From Trichoplax sp. H2 (taxonomy: Eukaryota > Placozoa > Uniplacotomia > Trichoplacea): a stretch of DNA of 64,000 nucleotides. The stretch is taken from assembly GCA_003344405.1 (NCBI GenBank), contig NOWV01000028.1, positions 1 to 64,000 of the forward strand, read 5' to 3'. Under the pieces are notes generated by a model, which saw only the letters and a list, made by a program, of their open reading frames with translations, searched no databases and was not told where the DNA came from. A program made the position numbers and the translations under genes. Positions 12,852 through 25,245 of the stretch are shown here, one piece after another; position 1 is the stretch's first letter; every line of letters starts with the position of its first letter.

Positions 12852-14537
12852 ATGGCTACTATTTCTCTCAAATTTGTACTTTTTCTCACCGCTATCGCTA
12901 GTACATGTCTAGTATTGGGCAATGAGTCTGCCGACTTTCGTCATTTCCAAGAGGTAATTTATGGATAGAATAATAAAAAAAGAGCTAATTAGGTCTCCAA
13001 TTATGTCTTTACTTGGTTTGTATTAATTCAATCATATAGTTTCTCGCCAAAAACAAGGTAGCAAACACGCTTAGTAAAACAAACCAAAATACGTAGTGTA
13101 TAGTTTATCGACTTGAGACCATTCAGAAAAACTTCTAAACATCTAATTAATTACTCATCAAAAGTAATTTTTAGATCATCAGGAGTTTTAAAGATCACTT
13201 TGCTACAAAATTTGGTTATTATGCCAAGACTACTCGTCATTTAATATCTTTATAAAGTTTCATATTAAAGTTCAATTGAATTAATCATAACAATTTTCTA
13301 TTTATATTCATTTTAACATTACTTTCTATTATATCTTATATTCAATATCCTAAAAAACAGAGAGAATCAGCTACAATATTAATTTAAAAACATATTCTAT
13401 CTATATTTTACAGGAAATGTCCTTGAAAGAAAGATACAAAAGAGCATCACGTATGGTCACTGCTTATTCACTGGGAACGCTTGATGCTTGCCAAGATATC
13501 GGTTCCGCAGGTGTTTATTGTGGTTATACTTATAAAATTCCCGCCGTTATCGCTCGTTTTGCAGGACAGTTAGCAAAGGATGAAAAGATTATAATTAGCG
13601 CACTCACAAATAATCCAAAATTGCCTGTGAATCAACAGTGTAAAACAGATATTAAAAACTTTCTTTGCAATGCGTTTTATCCTGTATGTAATTCAGCGAA
13701 TAAAACTGTAACCTACAACTTGCGCGATTGTGCTAAAACTGGTTTAACATGTCCCAAATCTATCTACGATGCCTTCCACAGAACGTCTTGCAAAAACATC
13801 CCTTCAGGGACATATGCTTCCAATAAGTGTGTAAAACCATTGACAACAGATACAAAAGTTTGTCGAAAACCGAATGCTAACGCTAAGGTACCACAATGGC
13901 TAATTCATGAAGATCAACTGAATGATAATTCAGCGCAAAACCTCCAGAAATCATTAAAGAAACAAAATGCTTCAGCATCGTGTATACAGAAAATGACCCA
14001 GTTTATTTGTGGAGTACAACCGTTTTGTTCAACGGATGAAAAGTATATCTTAACCACTGGCTATCAACAACAATGTTATGATGCGCTACATTGGTAAGAA
14101 GTATTCTAATTTACTAAATTTCTGTAGTACTTTAATTGAATTCCACTACGCCATTAGTTTGTTATGGTAAAGTAGGTATATGGGATTAAAATGGGTTACA
14201 ATTTATATAGCCTACATACTTATACAATCTGATTCTCCTAATCTATAGGCCGTAGATAACCTGTTAGTATGTAAGATACAGTGAATAAAATGGTCGCAAA
14301 TATAGCTTGACATGTAAGCTAATTTACTTTAATTCTTTCAAATATAGCTTGCCTCCTAAAGCACAACTATCCTTGAAGAAATTAATTGACTGCACCCTTT
14401 TACCTAACGCAACAACAGCAAAGCGATTCCAAATACCTTTTGATTCAGCAATAGTATCAGGAGCGTATACCTTTTCTTATAATGCTGTGATACTTTGGTC
14501 ATTAGTTGCATCGCTTGTCCTTCATTTGTTAAATTAA
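12852..14537 (+). CDS. CRD family gene 2: secreted or GPI-anchored Frizzled-like CRD protein
   Basis: Exons 12852-12953, 13414-14093 and 14348-14537 join with phases 0 and 2 into 323 residues, the same length as gene 1. Exon 1 encodes a signal peptide (MATISLKFVLFLTAIAS). Exon 2 carries the CRD: ACQDIGSAGVYCGYTYKIP, then CKTDIKNFLCNAFYPVC, then CAKTGLTCPKSIYDAF. The truncated second CRD-like half follows, with CIQKMTQFICGVQPFC and YQQQC. The splice junction makes a Cys codon (TG+C) just before LPPKAQLSL. The C-terminus is hydrophobic (VILWSLVASLVLHLLN) and has no tail beyond it, as expected for a GPI signal. Residues KRASRM resemble a basic processing site shortly after the signal exon. It shares W-L-x-H-E-D-x-L-N-D-x-S-A-Q with gene 1, so these two form a subgroup. 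Confidence 0.9.
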
Positions 14538-17495
14538 CAAAGCTATTGTATAAATGGCAGTATATACTTAAACTATAGCAGTTTAAGGGTGCACAAAGTT
14601 AACGACAGTGTCTGTCCATCGAGAATGTATATTATATTTTTCGCTGGAAAAGTGTCACTATTACGTAGGCATTTAAACTTAAAGTTTTTCTAGTAAACTT
14701 AATTACACTGTCTGTATACTTGCACGTTTTTAATACTATTTAAAAGTAGATTAGATATAAAGTATTACCATAGCCAAAGTTCTATTATAACATAAAAAAC
14801 TGTATTATTTTATAGTCATCGTTTATTGTTATAAGAAATTGGAAGGAATAAGGAATGAAATCGTTTGCCACTCAGGGTGACAAAGAGAAATCTCTTTGAT
14901 TTCATGAGGTGGATATTTTAGCCAAAAGAGCTTCTTAATCTCATTAATAAAGTTTTTCGATAGGGGCTACTCTGGATAAATGTTATTGTGTCTCGCTGAA
15001 GTCAATTGTAACATGTTTGTTGTTCTGTCAACTAGAAAAATAATAAACTTAGCAGATATAAACAATAATTTCGGAAAAGCTTGTGCTGCACTTTAATTAG
15101 AGTGATACCGGTATATTAGAAGAAAGAATCCTTTACTGCGGATTCTATATTTACAGTGCAACAGGAAGTATACAATAACGCGATATTTCTTTAAAATGTC
15201 TTGATAAAGGACATTTTTAGGAATAGTTGGCTTAATATAAAAGAATTTTTAAATATTAAACTTAAATTTAAAGTAATGAGTGACACCTTAATTAAGTAAA
15301 CCAATTCAAGGTAAGAGTATAACCTAGTGTGGAATTTATGAATCGCATTACCTTTTAGTAAAGCATCAAATTAGCTCGATGTGAATATTATTAGTGCTCA
15401 TAGTCCTTGCTCATCTCTAAGTATATTCTATTCGAGTGTAAAACTATCAGCTCACTGACTAAAAATATTATACTTAGCCTGATAAATTAATCAATAAGTC
15501 TCATAGAATTTTAATCCTCGTGATGGCGTGGGAAAGAAATTTATCTGCTATTTGTAAACGCAAATACCGTTGTTATAATAACTTTTGCAGTTTGATATGA
15601 TGCTGATTTAACTTAGCATCGGTTAACGGTATGAGCGTCATTTAGAATATGTCGCAAATTGATATACTAAACTAGTTCGCAATAATTGACGGTATCTTAT
15701 GTCTTTACTATATCAACTGGAACTACACACATCCTGTATACAAAACCAAAAATTTCATAATGGATTGCATGAAAGACTGTATCATTAGGCTTTTACCTCG
15801 GAATGCTTGAATGACTGAATCACTTTCAAGTAAATTCACATTGAAAGTGGCCCTATAATTTGTTCCTATAGTAGCAGCTATCAACTAACATCATCAACAA
15901 TAATTGTTTCTAATAGCTTTATTTACAAGTATTGATACTTTACTGCTACACATTCAGCCTTTAGCATAACTTGCACATTGAAAATTCCAGTAGTAATTTC
16001 ATTGCGGAACAGGATAATATTTCGATCAGAAATGGCCTATATAAATAGTCTTTATAAAGCTGTGGATAATCACTGACCAAAGATATCTTATAAACTGTAT
16101 TATTTGTACTTCAATATTGAAACTATTGTAAATAGAACTCAAAGAAGCTGCCCTAAGTAACTTTTTCAGGGGATACTTATAATCTCTATTTTACCAGAAT
16201 CTATCAATAACACATGTTCATGCTCAATATTACCGTTCCTACATTCAAGATGAAGTATCTATTTCAAGGTCAATATCACATAGCACAATTATATTGGAAA
16301 CTTTCTAAGTAACCGCTTAAAGCAGCACTTAATATGCCGTATCACCATATCATCTTGTAAATTGCTAGTCATAGAATGATTTAATTTTATTGCTGGCAAA
16401 GTTTGGCCAAAGCGTGAAAGCAGGATTAGCATTCGATTTTTTACTGGTTGTAACTTCTGTGAAACGATAATCATATTTCTCTTACCTTTGTCGTTGTTAA
16501 TTTATTTATTTTATCTTAGAAATAAGTATAAAATAACGTTACAATTTTACATAACAATTAACAATTATTACTATGTTAAGCAAAGCAAGCAAAAAGCGGT
16601 TGCATACCGTAAACATGTGCACTGGCTATTTCCGCATCCATGAATAATTGTAATTATTTGCTTTTAAATCGATAAACAGACAGCACTGATGCAAATAAAA
16701 TGAATAGAAAATTTATAATCAGCTATACATGTAAACAAGTCTTTCACCGTATAATCGAGTTTATGGATATAATGATGTTATGAAGCAAGGGATAGCAGCC
16801 GCCTTCTATATAAGATTGCAACTTGTACAATTTCTGATATAGGCATGTATGCTCACATTAGAATCCAATTACATAGATTTCAGAATTTGAATTATACCGT
16901 ATTAACTCCAATATGCAGCACTAAAACGTTTTATACTATATAAATCCTTTCAGTAGTCTAAAAAAAATACTGTACATTTGCAATCACTCTTATAGCACTT
17001 CAGTAGCTTTATTGTACATGGTACCTTTTAAGATAGAAATTTTGTAATCAGTCAAAGTGATATTGTTGACGTATTTACAACTGCAATTTGCCTATCACTT
17101 TTCTGCGCTTTTTCTCATGCATAACTTCCTCCTTTAGATGGCCGATAATAGAGCGGATTGCTCCTGGCTTTTATGTAAAGGAGAAATATTTTATACCTAG
17201 ATGCTACGACTGTCAATTTTACAAAAATGTATAGAACTTAACTTGATATCATCCCTTGCGGGGCATAAAATTCTGCTCACTTTCAACAAGATGCAATATC
17301 CTATCGACTTAGGGTTTTATGCTTGTTTATTTTTTCTCAGTATTAGAAATTTAATGTTTACCTTACGATTGTAAACTATAAGATAATGGTAATCTTGAAA
17401 AGGACTGCACTCGTGTCTCTATAATTTTCTCGAAAAGGGATATCCAATCCAGTATCTTTCCACAACCGTCTCACTTTTCGTTGACTTGCTAGACA

Positions 17496-17590
17496 CACAG
17501 ATCGTAATACCTCGTATACTTTCTTTGCATTAACGGTTCAAGGGAGGGTGGGACTGTAGGAGGGACTAGTTGATCCACAGATCGTAATAC
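17496..17590. repeat. Short direct repeat, CACAGATCGTAATAC
   Basis: The 15-mer CACAGATCGTAATAC occurs at 17496-17510 and again at 17576-17590, 80 bases apart. In both cases it is followed by similar sequence (CTCGTATACTT and TTTGCATACTT). It lies about 0.8-0.9 kb upstream of CRD gene 3. Confidence 0.6.
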
Positions 17591-17623
17591 TTTGCATACT
17601 TGTTTACCGACAATGAGTAGAAT

Positions 17624-17940
17624 GTTTCAGTATATGGTACTACCAGCATACAGTATACAGTACTGTATTAATACGAAATAGGATGGATATATACAGTCGA
17701 AGAGCCAGATGTCACTTATCATCTTACGATAGCTTTATAGCTTTAAAGTATTTGCATAACTTCATGCATATGCGAATGTAGATATATATTTGCATAAATT
17801 CCTATATAAGCAAGGCTATTAATCAATTAGTAGCACATTTCAGTGTGTGGTACTACCAGCATAGAGTCTACTTATGCGAAAACATCTAGCAGATATACAG
17901 TAAAATAGCCAGATGTTACTTATCATCCTACGATACCTTT
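17624..17940. repeat. Degenerate direct repeat of about 205-214 bases upstream of CRD gene 3
   Basis: TTTCAGTATATGGTACTACC at 17624 recurs as TTTCAGTGTGTGGTACTACC at 17838. The block at 17701-17736 (AGCCAGATGTCACTTATCAT, then CTTACGATA) recurs at about 17905-17940 (AGCCAGATGTTACTTATCAT, then CCTACGATA). The order is kept, so this is a diverged tandem duplication with an indel between the two matching blocks. It ends about 0.5 kb before the start codon of CRD gene 3. Confidence 0.7.
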
Positions 17941-18424
17941 AATCCAACCATTTTCAGGTCTATTCCCGAGGCGGTTGATTAATTAGTTAATTAATTCATT
18001 GATTACCAACCGTAATTAGCGTTTTGTGCACGCAGATTGCAGAATCGCTTGCTGCATATGGGGGCGTAATACCACCTGATAGCGTATAATACTGTGTAGC
18101 ACAGTACGGTACCGTAAGTTGTACTCGTAACGATACGCAATCATCGTCATTTACGTCATCATCATATCACGAGTTGATGCTATAATTAATTAACTACAAC
18201 TACGTTCAACTTGGCATTTAGCATAATCAAAGATTGGAGTTATAACTAACTACCCATTTATTAACGAAAATTTTCCTCCAATATCAACTAACTTGATACA
18301 TAGCTGTTGCTGCTATTAGTGAAATTAAGCCAACGGACATAAATTGCAAGCAAGCAGTTCTTCAAGCCATCAGAGTTATTTATTTCTTTAACATCAACAT
18401 CGCCGGATTGAAGGATAGGAGAAA

Positions 18425-19879
18425 ATGCGATTAATACTTAGTCAATTCTATGCCTTCATCGCTATTTTAACCATTTTACGTAATATTAAGGTATAGTAAG
18501 GGTTAGCTAAATCACATTGATGGCCTTTTATTAATCAATTACTAGCTTACTGTGCAAGATTAAGTGATGACAACTTTAGATCAAGAATAGCATCATCTCA
18601 TGTTGGAAGATGATGATAATACTGTAGCATGAAAATCTGGCACGATTTTAAAGTTCGTTATTCTAATCGTTTTATATCTAGGTCACTGCTTCATCTTCCT
18701 TTGAAAAATCAACATCTGGTTTAGTTTCCATTAATGCATATCCTTTTGGATCGATCGCGTCTTGCAAGCAGATTCCTCAAGCAGCTGTTAATTACTGTGG
18801 GCTTAATTATAAAACGGCGGCGAGTTCTGCCAATCTCGCTCCAGAATTAACCTTAGTTATATACCATATTCTGATGGTTATTACTAATCTTCCTAATATT
18901 CAAGCGTCGGATCAATGTGTTCAAAATGTTAAACATTTGTACTGTGGTTTAGTATTTCCGCGCTGCGATGCCAGTAAAAGTCAAATTACGTTTAATACAA
19001 CCAACTGTTATGAGGCTACTGGAGCATGTTCATCGGTAGTTAACAGTGTTATTCGACGAATTAAACTATGTCAGTTTGCTCCACATGGCAATTTTGAATT
19101 GGACACCTGCGTGAAACCTCCTACTATCAGCTATCTTCACTGCCCTAGTAATCCAAATCTTGTTACTGTACCTAAATATCTAATACTGAATCGAATTTTA
19201 GTCGATGTAGCCACAACATATGATGTCGATCTCCTCAGGGATAAAGGAGCTACAGAGCAATGTATTCAAAATTATGTTAATTTATTATGTCAATCGATAC
19301 CATTCTGCTCCCCAGATAAGAAATCATTAATGACAACAGTGACCAAAGAAATGTGCTATAATGCTGTAAACTGGTAAGTCTTTCATAGATTACTTTTTGA
19401 TTCCACTGGTAAAGTTCCTGCTTATTCCTTTTCATCCGTATTGATTTTAATTCACTACGTATATACTTAGTTTTAAAGCTTGACAATTTTATTTTAAAAT
19501 ATCTCAATCAATTGCTAAGAAATTAACGATAGTTCTTAATAGTGACAAAATGTTGATAAGTATTTCACTTAGCTGACTTATTATATTTAGTTTATACACT
19601 TACACTATTTCAGCTTATCATTCTTAAAATAAAGTACTTTTATCTATATTAATTTTCACTGAAGAATTTCAATTTTTTATTAGCCTTCCAAAAAGTCTAC
19701 AAACAGACCTCAAGAGCTTTTTCAAATGTAATCAATACCCGAATGCTTCCAGTCATCATATCCACATTTCTCACGATTATACATTCGTAGGAAGAGCTCA
19801 ATTTCTACATTTGAATATAAATGCCTTGTTACTCCTTGCAATAACTTTACTGTGTTTCCATACCATTCTTCTGGAGTGA
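18425..19879 (+). CDS. CRD family gene 3: secreted or GPI-anchored Frizzled-like CRD protein
   Basis: Exons 18425-18490, 18682-19373 and 19684-19879 (phases 0 and 2) encode 317 residues. Exon 1 is only a signal peptide (MRLILSQFYAFIAILTIL). Exon 2 carries the CRD: SCKQIPQAAVNYCGLNYKT, then CVQNVKHLYCGLVFPRC and the family pattern ending in CQFAPHGNFELDTC. The second half-CRD follows with CIQNYVNLLCQSIPFC and TKEMC. The spliced Cys (TG+C) precedes LPKSLQ. Exon 3 has F-K-C-N-Q-Y-P and ends in a leucine-rich tail (INALLLLAITLLCFHTILLE). It shares the FPRCD and IPFCS motifs with genes 4 and 5, but is the most diverged member: the conserved Pro after the Tyr-x-Thr turn is missing. AATAAA lies at 20017-20022. 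Confidence 0.86.
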
Positions 19880-21009
19880 TTAAGTTTATTGGAATGCTTA
19901 ATATTATACAGAATAGTCTACTATAGCTAGCTTAGAAATAGAACATTTGAAAGTCAAAATAACTATTAATTTATTCACGATTTTTTCCGATGAAACATTC
20001 GGCAACATTTAGGTTAAATAAATACGAAATCGGTTGCAACTTGATTGCCGAAGGCATCGACAATTTAAACAACTTTTAACTATCCAGATTAATTAACTTT
20101 TCGGATTGTAGTCTTTTACAGGATAATAGACTTTGAATTCATTCAAAACTGAGAACCAGTATGGTAATGTACAGCAACTTTTATCGAAAATACCGTAAAT
20201 TGAATTTTAAGGTAGTACTTTTTGAGTCTTTAAGTTGATAATTCTTCGTCATGTATAATTATAAGCTGTATCACTGTGGGCTTAACAATTTAATTACTGT
20301 TACAACTATAACAATATTGCCAATTAGGTTACGACACAAAAGTGTTAATATGCTTAAACTTGTAAATTTTGTGATTTAGTAGCTTAATTTCACGTTTGTA
20401 CATAGTTTATTTTGGTAGCTGTAATATGAGCATATAATATTTCTAATATCTAAAACTACCATCAGTTTTTTAAATTGTCAGATGTAACATCGAGTAATTT
20501 TGTACAAAGCTTGTTTCCATTTAACAATTAACTGTTTTTTATAAAGAGTCATCGTTTTCTATACAAAGCTAATAATTTGTAAAGATGCATCCTGTAATTG
20601 TACTTCCAACGAAAGATCATCAAGGTGAATGTCGTCATGACTATAAATTCAAACCTTACTGAAATAAATTTATTAGATATATAAATTGTTAAAATTTAAG
20701 TTCGCTTCTTATTTATTCTGAGACTGCAAACAAATTTATAATTACACCATTTAGAGCTGATATCTAAAATACCGTTATATCATTGTAAATGCATAAGCAC
20801 ACTGGAAACTACAAATTTTAGACAAATTAACTACATTCCGTTTACTAATTTTCTAATATCAAGAGTCAACTATTAAAAATGATACCGGTAAAGTTTCTAG
20901 CGAAAAACATTTTATCTTATTCAAGCAGGTATTATTAAGTCCATATTAACCAAAAAAACTAATTGCTATATAAGCTACATCTATATATGTATTTAATACC
21001 AACTTTATA

Positions 21010-21060
21010 CGTAAAGCCGGCTTCATTTCATTACTTTACGGCGACGGGAGTTTGTACTAA
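21010..21060. repeat. Short dispersed repeat, copy C (right end only)
   Basis: The 3' part GCGACGGGAGTTTGTACTAA (21041-21060) matches the right ends of copies A and B of the dispersed repeat. Sequence to its left (GTAAAGCCGG) resembles their GTAAACCGTC, but the rest has diverged or is absent. Confidence 0.55.
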
Positions 21061-22216
21061 TATATAATTAAACGTGTGCAGGCTAAGGCTAATCATCAGA
21101 ACTATAATTTGCTTTAACTCCAAAAGAGAAGGTACTTCAATGGCAATTATACTTACTACAAGTTACTAGAAATACTTAACTAATCACAATATGTGCTGAA
21201 CACCGAGACTAAATAAATGTAAATATTCAAAACTTATACGGTAACACATAATTTAAAATGATTTTAAGGTCATAGTATCGCAGCAGAATATGAATGTTAA
21301 ATATTGCCCGTATTATTTACTCTCAATCTCGTACCGACTAAAATTCTAAAAAAAACAGTAAAAATTACTGAAAATTTAAATTATGTCTTTATTGATGTAC
21401 TGTATCTCTCCAGTTTGTCAATACGTAAATATAATATTACAGCGAATGAAATCTTAAACATTCAGATACAATTCGGTTATTGCTACAGTCATAAATAATT
21501 TATTCAATTACAGGCTTCAGGACATGATTAACTCGTGATTTCAGACTGCTCTTTGTAAAGAAATTTTTTTTCTATGAAATAGCAGCTATAGAGCACTTGT
21601 ACGGTATGATACATGCCAGTCACGATGTTTAAAAATATACATAACCTATGACCTACAGTATATCTATTTTAGATAGCAATAGTAGCCAACTAAGCATGAA
21701 ATTAGCTTTCATGAAGCAAATCTAGTCAAATGAATAAGATAATAAATATTGTTACTTGTAGTAAAGGAACTACTTCAAAATATGATGATATCATTATATT
21801 GCAGATGTCAATCATGTAGAGCTGATTTATTTTGCATTATAAAAACATCCATACTAGATTGCAAAGCACACATAATCTATTACCAATCTTAACATTTGAC
21901 ATGTTACAGTTGAAATCATTACATGCTAACAAACCTTAGCAAAGTTCTGTTAATACTATATAATCAATGATGATTTATACGACGCCATCGCATAGATGAA
22001 TAATGTCCCAGTAACACCATTAAGGCATTTATGTTAGTGTAATAATCGGGTAGCTGCCAAAATTAAATTAACTTTTAGTACATTGTCGTTTTCTCGCATA
22101 ATAAGTAGGCTACCTCATTATCATTTTAATATAATGACAGAAGAAAAGAACGTTACCCGCAATTGTACATCCGCCTACTTATCTAAGTAAAAATTACTTT
22201 CAATAACAAATAGTTC

Positions 22217-22277
22217 ATGAATAAGGGTGCCGTAGTGCACAATGAAAAATGAATAAGGGTGCCATAGTGCATAATGA
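22217..22277. repeat. Short tandem duplication, 32-base period
   Basis: ATGAATAAGGGTGCCGTAGT at 22217 is repeated as ATGAATAAGGGTGCCATAGT at 22249. Each is followed by GCACAATGA or GCATAATGA. Two copies lie about 150-200 bases upstream of the start codon of CRD gene 4, so they could be promoter elements, though they may be a chance duplication. Confidence 0.75.
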
Positions 22278-22427
22278 GATAACATATAAGCCTTCAGAGA
22301 AAAAATATATCTTTCAAATATTTCAGTTGGGGTACAACTTCAATTACGGAGATTAACATTATACTTTAAAAACCACAGAGTCCGAGTTCGATTTCTCTAA
22401 TTATAACCATTGTTAGAAAAGATTAAA

Positions 22428-25245
22428 ATGAAGTTTCAACTGCTTTGGATCACGATAATAATGGCTTTCTCGTCCTTAATCCAGGTATCGAAGACAAACT
22501 ATTCCTTATACTGCTTTGAAAGGTTATACTTATATGTTTAGAAAGATTTCAAGGAGAGTTTTTTCGCTGTTTATATGATAGTACATTGGACTATTTAAAT
22601 GATAGAATACGGTAGGTTTTGTATCAGTCTCGAAAGCAATCTAATTTTATAGTTTTGGCTTTCAATTTGTAGTAATTCGTCTAACGATTTTTCACATTTT
22701 CAGTAATAAATCCAAATGTCGAGGGTTAATGGTGAATTGTAATTTATTGCTACCATCTATGGGTCAAAAAGTCTTTGATCTCATATTGACCTGTAGACTT
22801 TCAAATTTAATTTTTATGGTCTATGATAGTCCTGACACAAATTTGTTATACAAGCAAGTATTTTATTTAAAATTGAAGTCAAGTGTAGAACAAAATGCAC
22901 GCTTGTTAGTTCATTTTAAGTACAAATTCAATAGAGATTACTAAAATCTTGTAACAAGATGTTGCTTGAACACACATAGTACTCATATATTTATAGTATC
23001 AAATCACTTTATACTATTGCAGTTTCTATCTTTCTATTTATTACTTGTCGTTACAAAACAGCTTTACAACAAGATAACTTAATGAACGATCAATCAGTCG
23101 ATTCCCTGAACGACGTATCAGGGAGCAGTATCTACTCTATTAGAAACTATGTTCCTATACTAGTAGACTACAAAAAGACTTAGACGCCTCGTATCTTACG
23201 TTAAACACTAATCATAAGAAGTAACTATATTATACGATTTATCGCATTTATATACTCTTTTACAATAGCAAAGACATCCTAGTTAGTAATATTAATGTTG
23301 AAACCTGATAATGAATCAAAAGCTAATTGTATCTACTGCTACCTAATGAAGACAATAGCATTTACGAACATAGACATCGAATGGCTGATACAAAATTGTC
23401 AGATTATAATATGTCCTATCACGGAACATTTCTACGATAATCTACTATCTACCATAAGTAAATTACAATCACAGTGATTTGAATTGTAAGAAGATTATTC
23501 TCGATTCCCTAATTAAATTACTAATTTCAGTAGGCTGTATATATCATCATAAAAGCTGGTACTATATTTAAATATCACATATCTAAATTAGAAACTCTTC
23601 ATATAAGGGTAAATTAACAAAATTATCCTAACATAGATGTTTGTATTATAATCTCGATATTACAGAGTATAGCACTGTAACACTTGCATGTTTCATAATG
23701 TTTATAAATGTTACTGATGAAATTGAACACCGAGCAATCGCTAGCTAAATACTATCCAAACTAAGATTGGCTAAAAACATGAGCGTCTACTAATTTCTTA
23801 CGTTTTCTTTGTCGTAAAACATCAACTGGGTGGGTCATCGACCCTATTCTTGCAATAATTTGCATGTAACTATAATTTTCGAGTTATTCATATGTGTTTC
23901 GGCATTACACAAGGTTAATTTTATGTATGTGTTAAGGTCAATCCTTAACATATGCATTCATAGAATAGTTGTGATCGTAATGACTTTAATCTTCATCTGT
24001 TATTCTAGCTGACTGATTTTGTGTCATCTTTAATAAACTGATATTTTTTGTTGATTAATTTAGGATATTAATACTTTATCACCGACTAAGAGGGAAAAAA
24101 GATCAACTGTTAAAGCTTACTCATATAATTCATTGACCTCCTGCGCCAATATTGGTAATATTGCTACATATTGTGGTGTGAATTATCCAGTCCCTAATGT
24201 TATTAAAACCGACGCCACTCGACTTGTAGTCGCAGCCAAGGCTTTAGTGAATTACATTAAAAATGGACCACAATTCAATGCTCCTGCTGCTTGTGTCAAT
24301 GATATCAAAAACACATATTGCAGTATCCTTTTCCCACGTTGCGATTCTAAACGCAATGAAGTTAGCTTCAATACTAGCAATTGCATCAACTCTTATAATA
24401 ATTGTCCCGACAGTGTGAAAAAAATCCTTCCGTCTTACATAAACTGCGACGTAATACCAAAAGGAGCATTCTACCTGAATGATTGCATTAAACCTCCTTC
24501 GTTCAATCTAAAAAACTGCCCTAACCCTCCAAGCAATGTTTTAATACCGAGATATTTAACTATGGATCCCCTCCTAGTAGATACCTCTATACCAAATTTA
24601 CGATCATTTATGCAGACTCAAGGCAACAATAAGCTATGTATCCAAAGTTTTGTTGATTTCCTTTGCGCTGATATTCCATTCTGTTCGCAAGATAAAACTA
24701 TGTTGTTAACCACAGCTACCACCGGAAAATGTCAATCCTCATTTTCATGGTAAGTAGAGTTGTAATAGCTTAATTATCAATTTGTAGTTAAGGTCCAATT
24801 TACTGAATTATCAATGCTTTGCCCGTATCAAAACGCTATCATAAATAGTTATAGTAAAAGGATAAACAATAAAGTTAATCTTTTATTTTACCGTGTGTTT
24901 TGTACCTTTAGAGCAAGAGCATATCCTTTAATTGCTAATGCAAAATATGTATAGTAAAATATGTATAGATATAGTCCACCATGTACAAGTAATTATAAGA
25001 ATGTTGGGCACGGTACTAATTTGATATTATATCTCTATCTTAGTTTACAGCCAATCACACAAGCTGCTATGAAATATAATTTGCAATGCAGCATCTTTCC
25101 AGATGCGAATGTCAGCAAGGCTTATAATGTGCCATCAGGCACAGCTTATACCAGCAAATCATACAATAATAGTCCAAGTCAAATCATTATAGCTACATTA
25201 ATTACTACTTTTATGATTTTTGTCAATGTAGTAATCCTATCGTGA
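22428..25245 (+). CDS. CRD family gene 4: secreted or GPI-anchored Frizzled-like CRD protein
   Basis: Exons 22428-22484, 24064-24749 and 25044-25245 (phases 0 and 2) encode 314 residues. Intron 1 is long (1579 bases); its open frames show no domain. Exon 1 is the signal peptide (MKFQLLWITIIMAFSSLIQ). Exon 2 begins with a basic stretch (TKREKRS, a possible furin-type site). The CRD follows: CANIGNIATYCGVNYPVP, then CVNDIKNTYCSILFPRC and CINSYNNCPDSVKKIL. The second half-CRD has CIQSFVDFLCADIPFC and TTGKC. The spliced Cys (TG+T) is followed by LQPITQ. The C-terminus is strongly hydrophobic (IIIATLITTFMIFVNVVILS), as in GPI signals. It is closest to gene 5: both have SFNTSNCI, GxFYLNDCIKPPS, and C-G-V-x-Y-P-V-P in the CRD turn instead of Y-K-T-P. 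Confidence 0.9.

Larger units (their letters stand above)
14538..18424. other. Long intergenic between CRD genes 2 and 3
   Basis: No exon was recognised in almost 4 kb. The open frame on the - strand at 16289-16474 has no domain or splice partner. Local repeats occur at 17496-17590 and 17624-17940. The stretch is long enough to have once held another family member, but no CRD-like remnant was seen. Confidence 0.5.
19880..22427. other. Intergenic between CRD genes 3 and 4
   Basis: No gene was seen. It holds the partial dispersed repeat at about 21010-21060 and a short tandem duplication at 22217-22277. Near 22385-22400 lies a tRNA-T-arm-like string (GAGTTCGATTTC), too incomplete to call. Confidence 0.55.

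Noticed and set aside
22385-22405. GAGTTCGATTTC as a tRNA T-arm
   Set aside because: The five-base T stem does not pair and no D-arm or acceptor stem is present upstream.
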